This document shows positions 62,109 to 64,000 of a stretch of 64,000 bases of DNA, in pieces. This DNA is from JABSQH01 sp965230015 (GTDB lineage: Bacteria > Actinomycetota > Acidimicrobiia > Acidimicrobiales > Ilumatobacteraceae): assembly GCA_965230015.1 (NCBI GenBank), contig CBDDKF010000003.1, positions 248,001 to 312,000 of the forward strand. Direction: 5' to 3'. The position numbers and the translations under genes were made by a program. Within the stretch, counting starts at the first letter, position 1. The number at the start of each line of letters is the position of its first letter. The notes below the pieces were generated by a model. That model searched no databases and was not told the DNA's origin. It worked only from the letters and a program-made list of their open reading frames with translations.

Positions 62109-62142
62109 GCCATCGCCCACCACCACCGGTACTCTCGCTGCG

Positions 62143-62676
62143 GTGGGGTATCGCCATCGACGCGAGGACATCCTCGCTGGTGCGGTCGACGCGGTCCTCG
62201 AGGACGGCATCGGGCAACTGACATTTGGTCGGTTGGCGGCGCGACTGGGGATCAACGATCGAACGATCGTGTACTACTTCCCCAACAAGGATGCGCTGAT
62301 CACCGAGGCGCTGATGGCGCTCGGCGGACAGTTGCAGGCGGGGCTCGAGGCCTCCTTCACCGAGCCGTCGCCCGATCACCGGGCCCTGGTGTTGACGGCG
62401 TGGCCGCTGCTCGCCCGCGACGAGATGGACCCGGTGTTCGCCGTGATGTTCGAACTCAACGGTCTGGCGATGGCCGGCCGCGAGCCGTTCGCAACGTTGG
62501 CCCCGCAGCTCGCTCAGGCGTTCGTTGTATGGCTCGAGCCGTTCATCGAAGGCGACCCCGAGCACCGCGTCGCCGAGGCGCGCGCAGCGGTAGTGCTGGT
62601 CGACGCGTTGTTCCTCGCGCGTCGACTGCTCGGGCCCGAGGTAGCCGACGAGTTGTCGACGCGGTTGACCGGGTGA
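62143..62676 (+). CDS. TetR-family repressor
   Basis: 177 aa. HTH: REDILAGAVDAVLEDGIGQL, RLAARLGINDRTIVYYFPNK. GTG 62143 is 7 nt after TACTCT (62130-62135). Its stop overlaps the start of the kinase gene by one base (TGATG), so the two form an operon. Confidence 0.88.
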   Translation: MGYRHRREDILAGAVDAVLEDGIGQLTFGRLAARLGINDRTIVYYFPNKDALITEALMALGGQLQAGLEASFTEPSPDHRALVLTAWPLLARDEMDPVFAVMFELNGLAMAGREPFATLAPQLAQAFVVWLEPFIEGDPEHRVAEARAAVVLVDALFLARRLLGPEVADELSTRLTG

Positions 62677-63302
62677 TGACGCGCGATGTCGTGACCGACG
62701 TCGACGAGGCGGCGGCGATGATCGCCGACCGTGCGCCGTCTACCGGACGGATGCTGATCGGCATCGCCGGTCCGCCGGGCGCCGGTAAGTCGACGCTCGC
62801 GGCAACACTCGCCGAACGCCTCGACTCGGTGGTCGTGCCGATGGACGGATGGCATCTCGCCCTGTCGACCGTTCAGGCGATGGGGCGAGTCGATCGGCGC
62901 GGTGCTCCGGACACCTTCGATGCCAACGGGTTCGTTGCGTTCGTGCGCATGTTGCGCAGCGCGGACACGTCGGTGCGTGCGCCGGACTTCTCGCGCGCCA
63001 CCCACGATCCGGTGGCCGAGGCGATCGCCGTGCCGGTCGACGCCTCGCTCGTCATCGTCGAAGGCAACTACCTGTTGCTCGACGAGTCGCCGTGGCTCGA
63101 ACTGGCCGAGCTCTTCGATCTGACGTTCTACGTGGAGGCCGACGACCCCCAGCGAATGCGCGGGCTGGTCGATCGGCACATGGCGGGCGGGCGAACACGC
63201 GCCGAGGCCACCGAGTTCGTCGGCGCCTCCGACGAGCGCAACGCCGACGTGGTACGAGCGACCAAACACCGGGCCGACGTGGTGTGGATCAATCGCTGGT
63301 GA
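62676..63302 (+). CDS. Uridine-kinase-like P-loop nucleoside/sugar kinase
   Basis: 208 aa. P-loop LIGIAGPPGAGKSTLAATL, then VVVPMDGWHLALSTVQAMG and GAPDTFDANGFVAFVRML, and the Walker B-like strand LVIVEGNYLLLDESPWLEL. This pattern fits the PRK/uridine kinase/pantothenate kinase branch (YggC/FrcK-like). The lid RHMAGGRTRAEATEFV is present. Substrate unknown. Its stop lies 14 nt inside the end of the convergent TetR gene. Confidence 0.85.
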   Translation: MTRDVVTDVDEAAAMIADRAPSTGRMLIGIAGPPGAGKSTLAATLAERLDSVVVPMDGWHLALSTVQAMGRVDRRGAPDTFDANGFVAFVRMLRSADTSVRAPDFSRATHDPVAEAIAVPVDASLVIVEGNYLLLDESPWLELAELFDLTFYVEADDPQRMRGLVDRHMAGGRTRAEATEFVGASDERNADVVRATKHRADVVWINRW

Positions 63303-63963
63303 TGGGCTCCGGGCCGAACCTGGTCTCGATGCCGTCGAGGACGATCGCCAGGCCCAACTCGAATTCGTCGCCGAACTCGTAGCCCTCGGCCAGAGCGTGG
63401 TCACGCATGAAGCTCTCGAGGTGGGGATACCGACCCGGGGGCATCTGTGCACCGACGTCGTCGGACAGCTCGGCCATGTCGTCACCGCCGGTTGCCGGCA
63501 GGTTCGCCTGCTGGAGCGCGAAGCCGTACACGTAGGCGTCGGTCAGGGCGATCGAGTGCGCAGTGCTTGGCAGGTCGAAGCCGTGCAACCGGTGGATGCC
63601 GATCATCGTGTCGTGATGGCGCAGCGTTGCGGGTCCCGGGTGCCGACGCGAGTCGATCAACGGCGCTGCCCAGCGATGGCGCACGAGCGCCGCGCGCGCC
63701 GATCTGGCGCGCCGCTCCACACCGCCTCGCCACGGCTCGTCTGGGTGTGGGAGTTCGATCTCGGCCATCACGGCGTCGACCATGCCGTCGATGATCGCCT
63801 CCTTGTTGGCGACGTGGTGATAGATCGTCATCGGCTTGGTGCCGAGGTGTTCGGCGAGCTTGCGAATGGTCAGCGCGTCGACGCCGATCGCGTCTGCGAG
63901 CTCCACGGCACCCGTGATGATTCGCCCGTGGTCGAGCTTCGAAGTGGCGTTGGCGGTCGTGAT
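63289..63963 (-). CDS. TetR-family repressor with TetR_C-type ligand domain, probable ATC start
   Basis: The HTH GVDALTIRKLAEHLGTKPMT, IYHHVANKEAIIDGMVDAVM is clear; the C-terminal part (HDTMIGIHRLHGFDLPSTAH) is of the classical TetR type. GTG 63906 would remove half of helix 1. The frame continues upstream as TTANATSKLDHGRIITGAVE to ATC 63963, exactly 6 nt after TACTTT (minus strand, 63975-63970). No ATG/GTG/TTG is available there. 224 aa from ATC; 205 aa from GTG 63906. Confidence 0.82.
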   Translation of the reverse strand: MTTANATSKLDHGRIITGAVELADAIGVDALTIRKLAEHLGTKPMTIYHHVANKEAIIDGMVDAVMAEIELPHPDEPWRGGVERRARSARAALVRHRWAAPLIDSRRHPGPATLRHHDTMIGIHRLHGFDLPSTAHSIALTDAYVYGFALQQANLPATGGDDMAELSDDVGAQMPPGRYPHLESFMRDHALAEGYEFGDEFELGLAIVLDGIETRFGPEPITSD

Positions 63964-64000
63964 TCGTACAAAGTACCAACGATGGGCGAGTCGCGTCGGG

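Overview
This 64-kb window is high-GC actinobacterial DNA. The gene content (UPF0182 membrane protein, PAC2 protein, F420-type LLM oxidoreductase, pH-sensor-type class III cyclases, TrpB2-type PLP enzyme, DivIVA-domain protein) and the promoter style suggest a free-living marine or soil member of the Acidimicrobiia, for example Ilumatobacter-like; the taxon is inference. About half of the genes have a TANNNT -10 box only 6-9 nt before the start codon, which is the layout of leaderless mRNA. I used this box to fix many starts. Three genes (glnD, a candidate selenoprotein, the last TetR) have only ATT or ATC at that position.

Layout. 0-14 kb: housekeeping-like genes, namely a cut-off lipoprotein, glnD, Nudix, PAC2, GNAT, a HEAT-repeat/membrane pair, a YlbL-type protease, a DivIVA-domain protein with a phage-head-like tail, UPF0182, a coiled-coil protein and a TrpB-like enzyme. 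14-19 kb: two copies of an EamA-transporter/adenylate-cyclase divergon, each with a CGTTTG...CAAACG dyad in the shared promoter region. 19-22.5 kb: nitroreductase, acyl-CoA synthetase, lipoprotein, initiator tRNA. 22.5-25.4 kb: a small integrase-less island bounded by direct repeats of the 3' half of tRNA-fMet and its terminator. It holds a 49-aa ORF, an uncharacterised coiled-coil protein, a degenerate HNH nuclease and a VapBC pair. 25.4-34 kb: RidA, acyl-CoA dehydrogenase, methyltransferase, AfsR-like regulator, a secreted AOC-barrel protein with a PhyH oxygenase, a cupin and a complete ISL3 element.

34-47 kb: accessory metabolism with local regulators. It contains a redoxin with an in-frame TGA at its first active-site Cys (UxxC), a P-loop kinase/F420-LLM fusion, a LysR/hydrolase pair, a TetR/Coq4-like pair with a doubled operator, and a flavin hydroxylase/FAH-hydrolase operon with TetR. 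A Rieske oxygenase with its own TetR follows. 47-53 kb: two ECF sigma systems side by side (ECF41 with a flavoprotein; ECF42 with a DGPF/YciI protein), each with a plausible cognate promoter, then a MocR regulator. 53-64 kb: fdhD preceded by a 16-codon leaderless ORF, an Erm-like methyltransferase, an SGNH hydrolase, MMPL and LuxR genes with several frameshifts, then a hydrolase, two TetR regulators and a small kinase.

Eight single-base frameshifts lie in four otherwise well conserved genes, six of them between 58.0 and 60.2 kb. They look at least as much like residual sequencing or assembly indels as real gene decay. No stretch over 300 bases is without a gene or structured element. No rRNA, CRISPR array or replication origin was seen.
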